From Gammaproteobacteria bacterium (GTDB lineage Bacteria; Pseudomonadota; Gammaproteobacteria; Ga0077536), in assembly GCA_016191285.1 (NCBI GenBank), contig JACPPA010000013.1:151333-215332 (forward strand): DNA of 64,000 nucleotides. Reading direction: 5' to 3'. A program made the position numbers and the translations under genes. The notes beneath the pieces are model-generated. The model ran no database searches. It was not told where the DNA came from and saw nothing but the letters and a program-made list of their open reading frames with translations. Shown here in pieces: positions 10,221-19,970 of this stretch; positions within the stretch are counted from its first letter, which is position 1, and each line of letters opens with the position of its first letter.

Positions 10221-11521
10221 TGGGCCTCGTCGAAGCCGTTGCGCTTAAGCTTGCTCTGCCCACTAACGAACCGGCGACGTTAAGCGCGTTGCGGCGCGAC
10301 GCGTTGACTCGCGCGCGCCAACATGGCCTTCCGACCACCCACCAAGAGGATTGGAAGTACACCGATCTAGCGGTTCTTCAGACGCTCGATTTCACGCCCG
10401 CGGCGGCCCCACGCGCGGTTCCGGCATTGCCACTGGTAATGCCGGATGCGTATCGCATCACGTTTATCAACGGTCATTTTGTGGCGCGCGAATCGAATGT
10501 TGGTGACCTCCAGATCGGCTGTAAGGTGCGTACAATCAATGCCGTGACACGTGATGAACCGGCGACGTTCGAGGCGTCGCTGCGCCGTGCCAAAACGCTG
10601 GAGACCAAGGTGTTGCCCGCGCTCAATGTCGCGGCCGCCGGCGACGGCGTCATTATTCAATTGGCGGCCAATTGCGTGGCCGATCGCCCGCTGGTCGTGA
10701 CCTTTATCAACGACGCACGTGAACAGGCAACGTGGTCAGCGCCGCGGATCATCGTTGAGGCCGGCGCGCACAGTCAACTAACGCTGATTGAAATTCATGC
10801 CGGGGGCGACGACGCCTATTGCACGAATGCGTTCACCTACCTGGCGACCAGTGCCGGGGCGCAGATTCAGCATTACCGAATTACTGCCGACGGCCCAGCG
10901 GCGACGCATCTTGGCCAAGTCGAAATCGAACTCGGCCGCGACGCCCACGTCTCGAACTTCGCGTTGGCGGTGGGTGGGCGCCTGGTGCGTGTGGATATCG
11001 ATTGCGAATTAGCGGCGCCCGGCGCGAGTGTGACGTTAAAAGGCATTTTCATGGCCAGTGATGGCCAGCACGTCGATCACCACACGCGGGTCGATCATCG
11101 CGCCAGCGATACCACGAGCGATGAGATCTACAAGGGCATTGCCAGCGGCGACGGTCGCGGTGTGTTTAATGGCAAGGTCGTGGCCCACGCCGGAACGCAA
11201 CGGATCGCCGCCACGCAGACCAGTAACAACTTGTTACTGTCATCGACGGCCGAAATCGACACCAAACCGGAACTCGAGATCTATACCAACGATATTCGCT
11301 GTACGCACGGGGCAACACTCGGGCAGCTCGACGAAGACGCGTTGTTCTATTTGCAGGCGCGCGGCATCCCGCGCGCCGATGCCGAAGCCCTGACGACCTT
11401 TGGTTTCGTGCACGCGTTGGTGGCTGAAATTCCGTACCCCGAAGTGCGCGCGCTAGCGGCCAAACGCGTCGCGCTAAGTGCACCGGCGCTCGCCGGCGTC
11501 GTCGCGGGGCTGACGCTATGA
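10220..11521 (+). CDS. sufD: Suf scaffold protein SufD
   Basis: Partner of SufB in the SufBC2D complex. The chosen start is the ATG overlapping the sufC stop (TAATG), giving 433 residues. The N-terminus contains the family phrase HQEDWKYTD; the C-terminal beta-helix has VDHHTRVDH, the F-N-G-K-V segment and CTHGATLGQLDEDALFYLQARGI, which parallels SufB. It overlaps sufS by 4 bp (ATGA), so translation of the run is probably coupled. Confidence 0.95.
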   Translation: MGLVEAVALKLALPTNEPATLSALRRDALTRARQHGLPTTHQEDWKYTDLAVLQTLDFTPAAAPRAVPALPLVMPDAYRITFINGHFVARESNVGDLQIGCKVRTINAVTRDEPATFEASLRRAKTLETKVLPALNVAAAGDGVIIQLAANCVADRPLVVTFINDAREQATWSAPRIIVEAGAHSQLTLIEIHAGGDDAYCTNAFTYLATSAGAQIQHYRITADGPAATHLGQVEIELGRDAHVSNFALAVGGRLVRVDIDCELAAPGASVTLKGIFMASDGQHVDHHTRVDHRASDTTSDEIYKGIASGDGRGVFNGKVVAHAGTQRIAATQTSNNLLLSSTAEIDTKPELEIYTNDIRCTHGATLGQLDEDALFYLQARGIPRADAEALTTFGFVHALVAEIPYPEVRALAAKRVALSAPALAGVVAGLTL

Positions 11522-12774
11522 GCGCGCAGGCACATGACACGCAGGCGCGGATCGCGCCGTTTGATCCGGAACGCATTCGCGCGGATTTCCCAATCCTCGC
11601 GACCCGCGTCAACAAACATCCGCTGATCTACCTCGATAGCGCCGCGACCACCCAGAAACCGCGCGCCGTGATCGATAGCCTCGAGCGCTACTACACCGAA
11701 AATAACGCGAACGTCCATCGCGGCGTGCACACCTTAAGTCAACGGGCGACGCAGGCTTTTGAAGATGCGCGGGAAAAAGTGCGCGCGTTTATCAATGCCG
11801 GTTCGGCCGCTGAAATTATTTTTACCCGCGGCACTACCGACGCCATCAACCTAGTCGCGCAAAGTTATGCGCGAACCATGCTTAAAGCCGGCGACGAAAT
11901 CCTGATTGGAGAAGCCGAGCATCATGCCAACATCGTGCCGTGGCAGATGCTGTGCCAGCATATCGGTTGCGTGCTGAAAGTTGTCCCGATCAACGACGCG
12001 GGAGAATTGGAACTCGAGGCGGTGACTCGGGCTTGGACGCCACGAATCAAGCTCTGTGCCTTCGGTCATATTTCCAACGCACTCGGCAGTATCAACCCGG
12101 TGCGTGAAATCACTGCCCTCGCTCATCAGGCGGGCGCGAAGATTGTGATCGATGGCGCACAAGCAGTCGCGCATGGCAGCGTGAATGTCGCCGCGCTCGA
12201 TTGCGATTTCTACGCGTTTTCCGGTCATAAGTTGTTCGGCCCCACCGGGATCGGTGTTCTTTATGGCAAGCGCGCGTTGTTGGAAGCCATGCCGCCGTAC
12301 CAAGGCGGCGGCGACATGATCAAAGTCGTGACTTTCGCCGCCACCGAATACGCCGATCTGCCTTACAAGTTCGAGGCCGGTACGCCGCACATCGCCGGTG
12401 GAATCGGGCTCGGCGCCGCACTCGATTATCTTGATAGCATCGATTTTGCCGGCGCCGTGGCGCACGAACATCGCTTGCTTGATTACGCGACCGCACAGGC
12501 CCAGGCAGTACCGGGTTTGCGCATCATCGGCACCGCACGCGCGAAAGCCGCGGTCCTGTCCTTCACCATCGACGGCATTCATCCGCAAGATCTCGGCGTG
12601 ATCCTCGACGGGCACGGCGTGGCGATCCGCACCGGTCATCACTGTGCGATGCCGGTCATGCAACGCTTTGGCTTGGCCGGCACCGCGCGTGCGTCGTTCG
12701 CTTTCTATAACACGTTTGACGAGATCGACTGCTTCTTTGCCGCATTGGCGAAGGCGCGCCGCATGCTCGCCTGA
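11518..12774 (+). CDS. sufS: Cysteine desulfurase SufS
   Basis: PLP enzyme that takes sulfur from cysteine to form a persulfide for the scaffold. The 418 residues include the PLP lysine in SGHKLFGPTG and the catalytic cysteine in RTGHHCAMP, typical of class II desulfurases (SufS/CsdA). SufS needs a sulfur acceptor (SufE or SufU), but no such gene lies in this operon, so the partner must be encoded elsewhere or replaced. The downstream gene is sufT. Confidence 0.95.
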   Translation: MSAQAHDTQARIAPFDPERIRADFPILATRVNKHPLIYLDSAATTQKPRAVIDSLERYYTENNANVHRGVHTLSQRATQAFEDAREKVRAFINAGSAAEIIFTRGTTDAINLVAQSYARTMLKAGDEILIGEAEHHANIVPWQMLCQHIGCVLKVVPINDAGELELEAVTRAWTPRIKLCAFGHISNALGSINPVREITALAHQAGAKIVIDGAQAVAHGSVNVAALDCDFYAFSGHKLFGPTGIGVLYGKRALLEAMPPYQGGGDMIKVVTFAATEYADLPYKFEAGTPHIAGGIGLGAALDYLDSIDFAGAVAHEHRLLDYATAQAQAVPGLRIIGTARAKAAVLSFTIDGIHPQDLGVILDGHGVAIRTGHHCAMPVMQRFGLAGTARASFAFYNTFDEIDCFFAALAKARRMLA

Positions 12775-12796
12775 GCCCCGACGAGAACTTTTCGCC

Positions 12797-13357
12797 ATGA
12801 CCGCTTCAGTAGATTTTACCCAGTCGATCGTTTTAAGCCATGCCTGCGCCGCGGTCCTGATTCCGCAAGGCACACCGATTACGTTGGAAGCCGGCACGTC
12901 GGTATTCGTCACCCAGGCACTGGGCGGCGCGGTGACCGTCAATGTCAACGGCAATCTCGCGCGTGTCGCCGCGAGCGACATCGACGCCTTGGGCATGGAA
13001 CCGGCAGGACTGCCCGCGCAGACCGCCGGCTCACCAAGCGGTGAAGTTGACGAGACGTTAGTATGGGATCAATTGCGCACCTGTTACGATCCGGAGATCC
13101 CGATCAATATCGTCGAATTGGGACTCATCTATCGTTGCGAAATCGTGCGCGATGAAGCGACCGGCAACCGGGTTGAGATCGACATGACGCTCACTGCGCC
13201 CGGTTGCGGCATGGGTCCAACCTTGGTCGACGATGTCGCCGCTAAGGTCCGCGAAGTACCTCACGTGAACGATGTCAAAGTTGAACTGACGTTCGATCCA
13301 CCCTGGAACGCGGACCTGATGTCAGAAGCGGCGCGCCTGCAAACCGGCATGTATTAG
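12797..13357 (+). CDS. sufT: Fe-S assembly factor SufT (DUF59/MIP18)
   Basis: SufT proteins assist Fe-S maturation, especially under high demand. From ATG 12797 (MTASVDFTQ) the protein is 186 residues: an N-terminal beta-rich part (about 1-75), then a MIP18/DUF59 domain (about 90-180) with CYDPEIPINIVELGLIY and the conserved cysteine in APGCGMG, ending near DPPWNADLMSE. It follows sufS by 22 bp and probably closes the operon, since a promoter-like gap before ndk comes next. Confidence 0.9.
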   Translation: MTASVDFTQSIVLSHACAAVLIPQGTPITLEAGTSVFVTQALGGAVTVNVNGNLARVAASDIDALGMEPAGLPAQTAGSPSGEVDETLVWDQLRTCYDPEIPINIVELGLIYRCEIVRDEATGNRVEIDMTLTAPGCGMGPTLVDDVAAKVREVPHVNDVKVELTFDPPWNADLMSEAARLQTGMY

Positions 13358-13429
13358 CGCGCGGCCGGCGTCACCGCCTGCGTTCCACAAACACCCCGCA
13401 TTGGCCGTGCTTTTGTGCACATCAGCCAA

Positions 13430-13435
13430 TATAAT
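13430..13435 (+). promoter_or_regulatory. Probable -10 element of the ndk promoter
   Basis: A perfect TATAAT sits 48 bp before the ndk ATG, in the 125-bp gap after sufT. No good -35 box is visible at the right distance, so the promoter may rely on an extended element or an activator. Confidence 0.45.
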
Positions 13436-13482
13436 GGCCCTCATTTTCAATATCTTATGATTTACCAGGAGAATCTTTCCGC

Positions 13483-13908
13483 ATGGCTATTGAGCGTACC
13501 CTGTCGATCGTGAAGCCCAGCTCGGTCAGCGACAACCACATCGGCGCCATCGTCGCTAAATTTGAAGCCGCCGGTCTTCGCGTCGTCGCCGCCAAAATGC
13601 TCAAACTCACGCCCGAGCAAGCGGGCAATTTCTACGACGTCCACCGCGCGCGGCCGTTTTTCCAGGAACTGGTTGACTTCATGACCTCGGGACCGATCTT
13701 CGTGCAGGTCCTGGAAGGCGAGAATGCCATCGCGAAGAATCGCGAAGTAATGGGCGCCACCGACCCGGCGAAAGCCACCGCCGGCACCATCCGCGCCGAA
13801 TTCGGTAAAAATATTTCGGAGAACGCGGTCCACGGTTCGGATGCACCTGACACGGCGCACACTGAAATCGGTTTTTTCTTCGCGACCAGCGAGCTGTGCG
13901 CTCGTTAA
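13483..13908 (+). CDS. ndk: Nucleoside diphosphate kinase
   Basis: Equalises NTP and NDP pools by ping-pong phosphotransfer. The 141-residue protein is full length; it starts [15 protein letters not shown] and carries the phosphorylated histidine H117 in NAVHGSDAP. An AGGAGA ribosome site precedes the ATG. rlmN follows after 19 bp, the common ndk-rlmN-pilW order. Confidence 0.97.
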   Translation: MAIERTLSIVKPSSVSDNHIGAIVAKFEAAGLRVVAAKMLKLTPEQAGNFYDVHRARPFFQELVDFMTSGPIFVQVLEGENAIAKNREVMGATDPAKATAGTIRAEFGKNISENAVHGSDAPDTAHTEIGFFFATSELCAR

Positions 13909-13927
13909 CCAACTTGACCGTAACGCA

Positions 13928-15028
13928 ATGCCAGTGACTTCGCGCGTCAATCTGCTGGATCTCGACCCGGGCGCGCTCGCGCGCTACTTCGAAGACACCG
14001 GCGAACGCGCGTATCGGGCGACCCAAATCGTCAAATGGGTGCATCAGCAGGGGATTACGGCGCTCGATAGCATGACCAATCTAAGTCGCGGCTTACGCGA
14101 ACAATTGGCGCGCGACACCGAGTTTCGACTCCCTGAAGTGGTGTCGCTGCAGGAATCGGACGACGGTACGTTGAAGTGGCTGATTAGGGTCGACAACGGG
14201 AACTGTATTGAAACGGTGTTTATTCCCGAAGCCGAGCGCGGTACGTTGTGCGTCTCGTCGCAAGTGGGCTGCGCGTTAAACTGCAGTTTTTGCGCGACCG
14301 CCAAACAAGGTTTCAGCCGTAACCTGTCGACGGCTGAAATCATCGGCCAAGTCTGGATCGCCGCGCGATACCTCGGACAAACCCCGAAGACTCATCGTCA
14401 CCTCACCAATATTGTGCTGATGGGCATGGGCGAGCCCTTGCTCAACTTCGACAATGTTGTGCCCGCCATGCGGTTGATGTTGGACGACAATGCCTACAAT
14501 CTAGGTCGCAAGCGCGTGACGTTGAGCACAGCGGGTTTAGTCCCAGGCATCGATCGCTTGCGCGAACAATGTCCGGTGAGTCTCGCCGTGTCGTTGCACG
14601 CGCCACTCGACGACTTACGCGATGAACTGGTGCCGCTCAATCGCACCTATCCCTTGAGTGAACTGCTTGCCGCGTGCCGGCGTTATGTGGGCGATAGTCC
14701 CCACGATCAGATCACCTTCGAATATGTGATGTTGGACGGCATCAACGATAGCGTGGCGCTCGCGCGTGATTTAGTGCGCATCCTGCGCGGGATTCCCGCT
14801 AAAGTTAACCTGATTCCGTTTAATCGCATCGCCGGTGCGGATTACGGCCCATCGCCGCATGCAACGATCCTGAAATTTCGCGAAGAAATCGTCAAAGCGG
14901 GCATTGTGACCACCACCCGAAAAACACGCGGCGACGATATCGACGCCGCCTGCGGTCAATTGGTCGGTCGCGTAAACGCCAAAGCGGCACGCCATCGTGA
15001 ATTGGCGAGCAACACCGCGGGAGCTTGA
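13928..15028 (+). CDS. rlmN: 23S rRNA/tRNA adenine-C2 methyltransferase RlmN
   Basis: Radical-SAM enzyme that methylates C2 of A2503 in 23S rRNA and A37 in some tRNAs. From ATG 13928 it has 366 residues. The cluster cysteines are C115, C119 and C122 (GCALNCSFC); the two methyl-transfer cysteines correspond to C108 (LCVSSQ) and C342 (DAACGQL). GMGEPLLN is the SAM-binding GGEP-like motif. A longer in-frame start at 13841 would overlap ndk and lacks family sequence. Confidence 0.96.
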   Translation: MPVTSRVNLLDLDPGALARYFEDTGERAYRATQIVKWVHQQGITALDSMTNLSRGLREQLARDTEFRLPEVVSLQESDDGTLKWLIRVDNGNCIETVFIPEAERGTLCVSSQVGCALNCSFCATAKQGFSRNLSTAEIIGQVWIAARYLGQTPKTHRHLTNIVLMGMGEPLLNFDNVVPAMRLMLDDNAYNLGRKRVTLSTAGLVPGIDRLREQCPVSLAVSLHAPLDDLRDELVPLNRTYPLSELLAACRRYVGDSPHDQITFEYVMLDGINDSVALARDLVRILRGIPAKVNLIPFNRIAGADYGPSPHATILKFREEIVKAGIVTTTRKTRGDDIDAACGQLVGRVNAKAARHRELASNTAGA

Positions 15029-15029
15029 A

Positions 15030-15791
15030 ATGAATGTTGGGCGAGTTTATTGGTTAATGCTGACACTCGCGCTTGGCGCATGCGAAACCTCGCCGGAGAA
15101 AAAAGAAAATCCCGCCGAGGAGCGCACCAAAATCGCCACGCTCAATACTCAGCTCGCCATCGCTTATATGCGCGACAACGAAAACGAATTGGCGTTAAAA
15201 AAACTCGCTAAGGCGCTCGACGCAGATCCGAAATACGTCGATGCGCATAACACGTATGCCCTGCTGTATTCACGCCTCGGTAACGTCGAAAAAGCCGAAC
15301 AGAGTTACAAGGACGCGTTGCGCATTGATCCCATCAACCCTTCGGCCTTGAATAATTACGGTCAATTTTTATGTCAGGAAAAGCGCTACGACGAGGGTCA
15401 GGCGAAGTTCCTTGAAGCGATCAAGAATCCGCTCTATCGCTCGCCGGAGAACGCGCTGACCAATGCCGGCCTGTGCGCGCTGCAAGCCAAGAACCTCGAA
15501 GTCGCGGAACAACATTTTCGCAATGCGTTGCAGATCAATGCCGAACTGGCGCCCGCGTTGTTTTCAATGGCCCAGCTTAGTTATGACAAGGCCAGCTACC
15601 TCCAAGCGCGCGGCTATCATCAGCGCTTCGTGCAAGTCGCTCCGCAGACCCCGCGCAGTTTGTGGTTGGGGATCCGCATTGAACATGCGCTGCATGACAA
15701 GGATGCGGAGTCGAGTTATTCGCTCGTATTGAAAAACAAATTTCCGGATGCGCCAGAGACCGGCTTCCTCCAGCAAGGAAAGTTCGATTGA
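15030..15791 (+). CDS. pilW: Type IV pilus pilotin, TPR lipoprotein
   Basis: Outer-membrane lipoprotein of the PilF/PilW family, which brings the PilQ secretin to the outer membrane. From ATG 15030 the 253-residue protein has a signal peptide ending in the lipobox LGAC, with the lipid cysteine near residue 17, then about five TPR units (for example LAIAYMRDNENELAL and AHNTYALLYSRLGN). It starts one base after the rlmN stop. The rlmN-pilW-rodZ order is standard. The rest of the pilus machine is outside the window. Confidence 0.92.
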   Translation: MNVGRVYWLMLTLALGACETSPEKKENPAEERTKIATLNTQLAIAYMRDNENELALKKLAKALDADPKYVDAHNTYALLYSRLGNVEKAEQSYKDALRIDPINPSALNNYGQFLCQEKRYDEGQAKFLEAIKNPLYRSPENALTNAGLCALQAKNLEVAEQHFRNALQINAELAPALFSMAQLSYDKASYLQARGYHQRFVQVAPQTPRSLWLGIRIEHALHDKDAESSYSLVLKNKFPDAPETGFLQQGKFD

Positions 15792-16741
15792 TGGCCGGTC
15801 CAGCGCCAGATCCGGGTTTAGCCGCTGCGCGCGTCGCCCAAGGTCCGGGCAGTATGCTGAAGCAGGCGCGCGAGGCGGCTGGCATGTCGCGGGCGGCGCT
15901 GGCGGCGCGCACGCGGCTCGATGTCAAAGTGATCGAGGCCTTGGAAGACGAGGCGTATGAACGCCTGGCGGCGGCCGCTTTCATCAAAGGCTATATCCGC
16001 AGCTTTGCGAAAGAATTACGCATCGACCCCATTCCCATCCTGAATCAATTTGAAAATCAAACGCATCAGGACGATCCGGCGCTGGCGGATTTCTCGACGC
16101 GCAGTCCCATTCAGATCACGAGCTCGAGCGCGCTGATCCGCGGTATCAGCGTCGCGCTGGTGGTGACGATTCTTATCCTCGTCGCGCTGTGGTGGCATCA
16201 CTACTACCAACAGCGTGCGCAATCCGCCGAAGGTTTGAAGGAGCTCACTACCGAGGAGCCGATGGCGCCACCGCCGGAGCCGGGAACGCCGTTAGCCTAT
16301 AACTACACCATCGTCGAGCATTCGGAGCCGGCAGCAGACACCGTCAACTCGTGGCGCCATCAAACCGACGGCTCGGCGGCGCCGGCCGAAGGCCAGGTGA
16401 TCGAAGATAAGCCAAGCGAACCCGCGACCACTGCGCCAGCGGAGCCCACGGCCAAAACAGCAGAAGGCGCAGCACCGGCGCCAACGGCCGCGACCAGCGG
16501 CGAGGTAGAACTCTCGGCGACCAGCGATTCGTGGGTGGAAATCGCCGATGTCGCAGGTCGGCGGCTCTACTTTGGGTTGATCAAACCGGGACAAAAAGTC
16601 GGCGTTTCCGGTAAGGCGCCCTACGAGGTCCTGATCGGAAATTCGGCCGTTGTCAGTCTTGCTTTTCGCGGCGCTGCCTACGACCTCAAGTCACAATCGA
16701 TCAACGGTGTCGCTCGCTTCTCGCTGGGCGACCTGCGTTAA
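15791..16741 (+). CDS. rodZ: Cytoskeletal/cell-shape protein RodZ
   Basis: RodZ links MreB filaments to the envelope. The order is as expected: a cytoplasmic XRE-type helix-turn-helix (about 17-85, MLKQAREAAGMSRAALAART), a transmembrane helix near 115-138, a Pro/Ala/Glu-rich linker, and a periplasmic DUF4115 domain from about 235 (SDSWVEIADVAGRRLYFGL). The ATG at 15791 overlaps the pilW stop by one base; a TTG three bases earlier is possible. hisS follows after 24 bp without the ispG gene that usually lies between. Confidence 0.92.
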   Translation: MAGPAPDPGLAAARVAQGPGSMLKQAREAAGMSRAALAARTRLDVKVIEALEDEAYERLAAAAFIKGYIRSFAKELRIDPIPILNQFENQTHQDDPALADFSTRSPIQITSSSALIRGISVALVVTILILVALWWHHYYQQRAQSAEGLKELTTEEPMAPPPEPGTPLAYNYTIVEHSEPAADTVNSWRHQTDGSAAPAEGQVIEDKPSEPATTAPAEPTAKTAEGAAPAPTAATSGEVELSATSDSWVEIADVAGRRLYFGLIKPGQKVGVSGKAPYEVLIGNSAVVSLAFRGAAYDLKSQSINGVARFSLGDLR

Positions 16742-16765
16742 CTGACTTCGGTTAAGAAATTTCGC

Positions 16766-18031
16766 GTGTCTCAATTGCGGGCGATTCGTGGAATGAACGA
16801 CGTGGTGCCGCCGTTCGGCGAGCGCTGGCGCTCGCTCGAGGGTCAAATTGTCGCGCTGCTTGGCAGTTACGGTTACCGCGAAATCCGCATGCCCTTGTTG
16901 GAGTCGACGCAGGTCTTCGCGCGCTCGATTGGCGACACCACCGACATCGTGCAAAAGGAGATGTACACCTTCACGGATCGCAATGGCGATAGCCTGACCT
17001 TGCGTCCCGAAGGCACCGCGAGCTGTGTTAGGGCCTGTTTGGAAAACAGTCTGCTGCAAACAACTGGCCAGCGCTTGTTCTATTTAGGCCCGATGTTTCG
17101 CCACGAACGTCCACAAAAAGGACGCTATCGGCAATTTCACCAAGTGGGTGTCGAGGTGTTTGGGCTGGCCGGCCCCGAGATCGACGCGGAACTGATTTTA
17201 ATGACCGCGCGGCTGTGGAAGTTATTCGGCTTGCGCGATCTGCGGCTGGAAATTAATACGCTCGGCACGCTAGCGGAACGCGCGGCGTATCGCGCATGCC
17301 TGGTTGACTATTTCACGCCGCGACGTGACGCACTCGATGAAGAAAGCCAAACGCGACTCGATCGCAATCCGCTGCGGATCCTCGATTCCAAAAATCCAGC
17401 GCTCGCGCCGCTGATTGCCGGCGCGCCGCGTTTAACGGACAGTCTCGGACCCGAGTCGACCGCGCATTTCGCACAGATTTGCGTCGTGCTCGAAGCGGCC
17501 AACATTGAATACACGGTTAATCCGCATTTGGTGCGCGGGCTCGACTATTACTCGCAAACTGTTTTCGAATGGATTACGACCGAATTGGGCGCGCAAGGGA
17601 CAGTCTGCGCCGGTGGCCGGTATGATGGCTTGGTGGAACTCATGGGCGGCCGGCCGACACCGGCCATTGGCTTTGCGCTGGGTCTCGAGCGCTTGCTTGA
17701 ATTGATCGCGGATCAAGTGCCGGTCGTGCAAGCCGCCGCGGATGTCTACGTGATCGCGGCCGAAGCCGCGCAACGCGCCAGCGCCTTGGTGCTGGCCGAG
17801 GAACTTCGCGACGCCTTTCCTGCTCTACGTACACTATGTCATTGCGGTCCGGAAAGTATAAAGGCGCAAATGAAGCGCGCCGATCGCAGTGGCGCGCGCG
17901 TCGCGCTCATATTGGGTCCCGACGAAATACTGGAGGGCACCGTGACGATTAAATCATTGCGCGAAGCGATTCCGCAGTCGCGGGTCGCGCGAAGCGCAAT
18001 GGCAACTGCGCTCAGCGCCTTCGTGACCTAA
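16766..18031 (+). CDS. hisS: Histidyl-tRNA synthetase
   Basis: Class II synthetase that charges tRNA-His. The 421-residue frame begins at GTG 16766 (MSQLRAIRGMNDVVPP). Motif 2 is in FYLGPMFRHERPQKGRYRQF, the histidine signature is LVRGLDYYSQTVFEW, and motif 3 is PAIGFALGLERLL. The C-terminal anticodon-binding domain covers roughly 325-421. It keeps the rodZ-hisS-yfgM-bamB-der order apart from the missing ispG. Confidence 0.97.
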   Translation: MSQLRAIRGMNDVVPPFGERWRSLEGQIVALLGSYGYREIRMPLLESTQVFARSIGDTTDIVQKEMYTFTDRNGDSLTLRPEGTASCVRACLENSLLQTTGQRLFYLGPMFRHERPQKGRYRQFHQVGVEVFGLAGPEIDAELILMTARLWKLFGLRDLRLEINTLGTLAERAAYRACLVDYFTPRRDALDEESQTRLDRNPLRILDSKNPALAPLIAGAPRLTDSLGPESTAHFAQICVVLEAANIEYTVNPHLVRGLDYYSQTVFEWITTELGAQGTVCAGGRYDGLVELMGGRPTPAIGFALGLERLLELIADQVPVVQAAADVYVIAAEAAQRASALVLAEELRDAFPALRTLCHCGPESIKAQMKRADRSGARVALILGPDEILEGTVTIKSLREAIPQSRVARSAMATALSAFVT

Positions 18032-18057
18032 AGAATCGCGGCGAAAGAATATTCGCC

Positions 18058-18078
18058 GGGCCGCGTTTGCCGCGGCCC
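18058..18078 (+). other. GC-rich hairpin between hisS and yfgM
   Basis: GGGCCGCG, loop TTTGC, CGCGGCCC forms an 8-bp perfect stem 27 bp after the hisS stop. There is no following T-run, so it may be an RNA processing or stability element rather than a full terminator. Confidence 0.5.
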
Positions 18079-18104
18079 TAACCATTAACTCTTAGGGGAA
18101 TCGG

Positions 18105-18758
18105 GTGGAAGATTACACCTCAGAACGCGAACAGATCGATGAAATAAAAAAATGGTGGAATGCCAACGGCAAAGCCATTTTTTTCGGCTTGCTCGTCGGT
18201 TTAGGCGCCTTATTCGGTTACCGCTATTGGGATAGTGCGCAAAACGCGCGTGCGGAGAGCGCTTCGCTGAACTATCAGCAATTTCTAACGTTAGCCGCGG
18301 CGGGCCCCAGCGACGACGTCAACAAGGTGGGTCAAACCATCATCGACGGCGATGGTAATACGGTCTATGCGCGGCTGACTGCGTTACTGTTGGCGCGGCT
18401 AGCGGTCGATGACAACAAGCTGGCGGACGCCAAGCATCATTTGCAATGGGTGATTGAACACGGCGGCGATTCCGAACTTGTCGCGGTGGCGCGTTCGCGC
18501 TTGGCGCAGATTTTACTCACCGAGGGTCAGGCCGAGGCGGCGTGGACCGAAATCAAAAAAGTCGGCAAGCAAGGTGAGCGTGAGTTGTTTGCCGAGACCC
18601 GCGGCGACATCTTGGCGGCGCTCGGCAAAGGAGCTGAAGCACATGCCATGTACACGCTGGCGATTGCTGACGTGGAAGGTGCCGGTGGAACCGTCGAATT
18701 GCTCGAAATGAAACGCGATGCATTAGGGGTTCAAACTCACGCGGCCGCAGCCCCTTAA
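18105..18758 (+). CDS. yfgM: YfgM-like ancillary SecYEG/PpiD partner
   Basis: YfgM is an inner-membrane protein with a periplasmic TPR domain that works with PpiD at the Sec translocon. The frame uses GTG 18105 after AGGGGAATCGG and gives 217 residues: a short cytoplasmic start with the family phrase EREQIDEIKKWW, a transmembrane helix at about 25-42, then TPR_21-type repeats. It sits between hisS and bamB as in E. coli. Confidence 0.9.
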   Translation: MEDYTSEREQIDEIKKWWNANGKAIFFGLLVGLGALFGYRYWDSAQNARAESASLNYQQFLTLAAAGPSDDVNKVGQTIIDGDGNTVYARLTALLLARLAVDDNKLADAKHHLQWVIEHGGDSELVAVARSRLAQILLTEGQAEAAWTEIKKVGKQGERELFAETRGDILAALGKGAEAHAMYTLAIADVEGAGGTVELLEMKRDALGVQTHAAAAP

Positions 18759-18761
18759 TTT

Positions 18762-19964
18762 ATGAAGCGCAAGTTAATCCTCGCGTTATCGCTCGCCGTG
18801 TTGGCCGGCGCGCTTTGCGGCTGTGCTAAACAGGTTACAAAAATTAAGGACACCACGGTGGGGTGGTTCAGCAAGGACAAAGAAAAAGAACTCACCAAAC
18901 CCACTGAGCTCGACGATAAATTTAAGCCTTCGATCACCGTCGAGGAGTTATGGTCGGAACGCCCGGCGAAAGGCGCCGACGAATTATATTTAAAGTTATT
19001 GCCAGTGACCGAAGGCACTGCCATCTTCACTGCGGATCGCGACGGTCGCGTCGTCGCGCTCAATGAGAGCGATGGCAAGGAACTGTGGGCGGAGCGCGAT
19101 AAGACCCGCAAGATCTCCGGCGGGCCAGGGGTCGGCGAAGGCCGAGTGTACGTTGGCACGTCGGATGCCGAAGTGGTGGCGCGCGATGCCAAAAACGGCA
19201 AAAAACTGTGGGTGGCGCGCGTTTCGAGTGAAGTCCTCGCGCCGCCGCGCGCCGCCGAAGGTGTAGTGGTCGTGCGTACCGGCGACGGCAAAATTTATGC
19301 GCTGGCGGCGGATACCGGGATCGAGAAGTGGGTATACGATCGCTCGATTCCAGTCTTGACCTTGCGCGGTACCGCGGCGCCGGCCATTCGCAATGGTTTG
19401 GTGGTCGCTGGCTTCGACAACGGTCGCTTGGTGGCGCTCGATCTCAAAGACGGCAAACAGGTGTGGGAAACGCAGGTCGCGCAACCGAGCGGACGCTCGG
19501 ATCTCGAGCGCCTGGTCGATCTCGATGGCGAACCCATGATCAAGGATGACACGGTGTATATCGGCAGCTTTCAAGGACGCGTGGCGGCGATCTCGATGGC
19601 GGATGGTAGCCTCGAATGGAACCGCGACCTGTCGACTTATGATGACCTTGCCGTCGATGACGACCGCGTCTATATCACCGATGAGCACAGCGTGGTGTGG
19701 GCGCTCAAGCGCAGCGATGGCAGCGCGGTGTGGCGCCAGAAAGACTTCAAGTTCCGCCAACTCACTGGCCCGACACGGATCGGCAATTTTGTCGTGGTGG
19801 GCGATTTCGAGGGCTATCTGCATTGGCTCGATGCCACCACCGGCAAGGTAATGGCGCGCGAGCGGATCGATAAGGACCGCATCCTAACCCCGCCGCTCGA
19901 TCTCGACGGGGCGCTCCTCGGCTACAGTTCGTCCGGCAAGATCGCCGTCTACCGTGTTAAGTAG
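18762..19964 (+). CDS. bamB: Outer membrane assembly lipoprotein BamB
   Basis: BamB is the beta-propeller lipoprotein of the BAM complex that inserts outer-membrane proteins. The 400-residue protein has a signal peptide with a lipobox ending at the cysteine in LCGC (about residue 21), followed by PQQ-like blades with repeating GKxLWxxR and W-motifs such as DGKQVWETQVAQPSGRSDLER. It starts 3 bp after yfgM and is followed by der 6 bp later. Confidence 0.94.
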   Translation: MKRKLILALSLAVLAGALCGCAKQVTKIKDTTVGWFSKDKEKELTKPTELDDKFKPSITVEELWSERPAKGADELYLKLLPVTEGTAIFTADRDGRVVALNESDGKELWAERDKTRKISGGPGVGEGRVYVGTSDAEVVARDAKNGKKLWVARVSSEVLAPPRAAEGVVVVRTGDGKIYALAADTGIEKWVYDRSIPVLTLRGTAAPAIRNGLVVAGFDNGRLVALDLKDGKQVWETQVAQPSGRSDLERLVDLDGEPMIKDDTVYIGSFQGRVAAISMADGSLEWNRDLSTYDDLAVDDDRVYITDEHSVVWALKRSDGSAVWRQKDFKFRQLTGPTRIGNFVVVGDFEGYLHWLDATTGKVMARERIDKDRILTPPLDLDGALLGYSSSGKIAVYRVK

Positions 19965-19970
19965 TGACCC

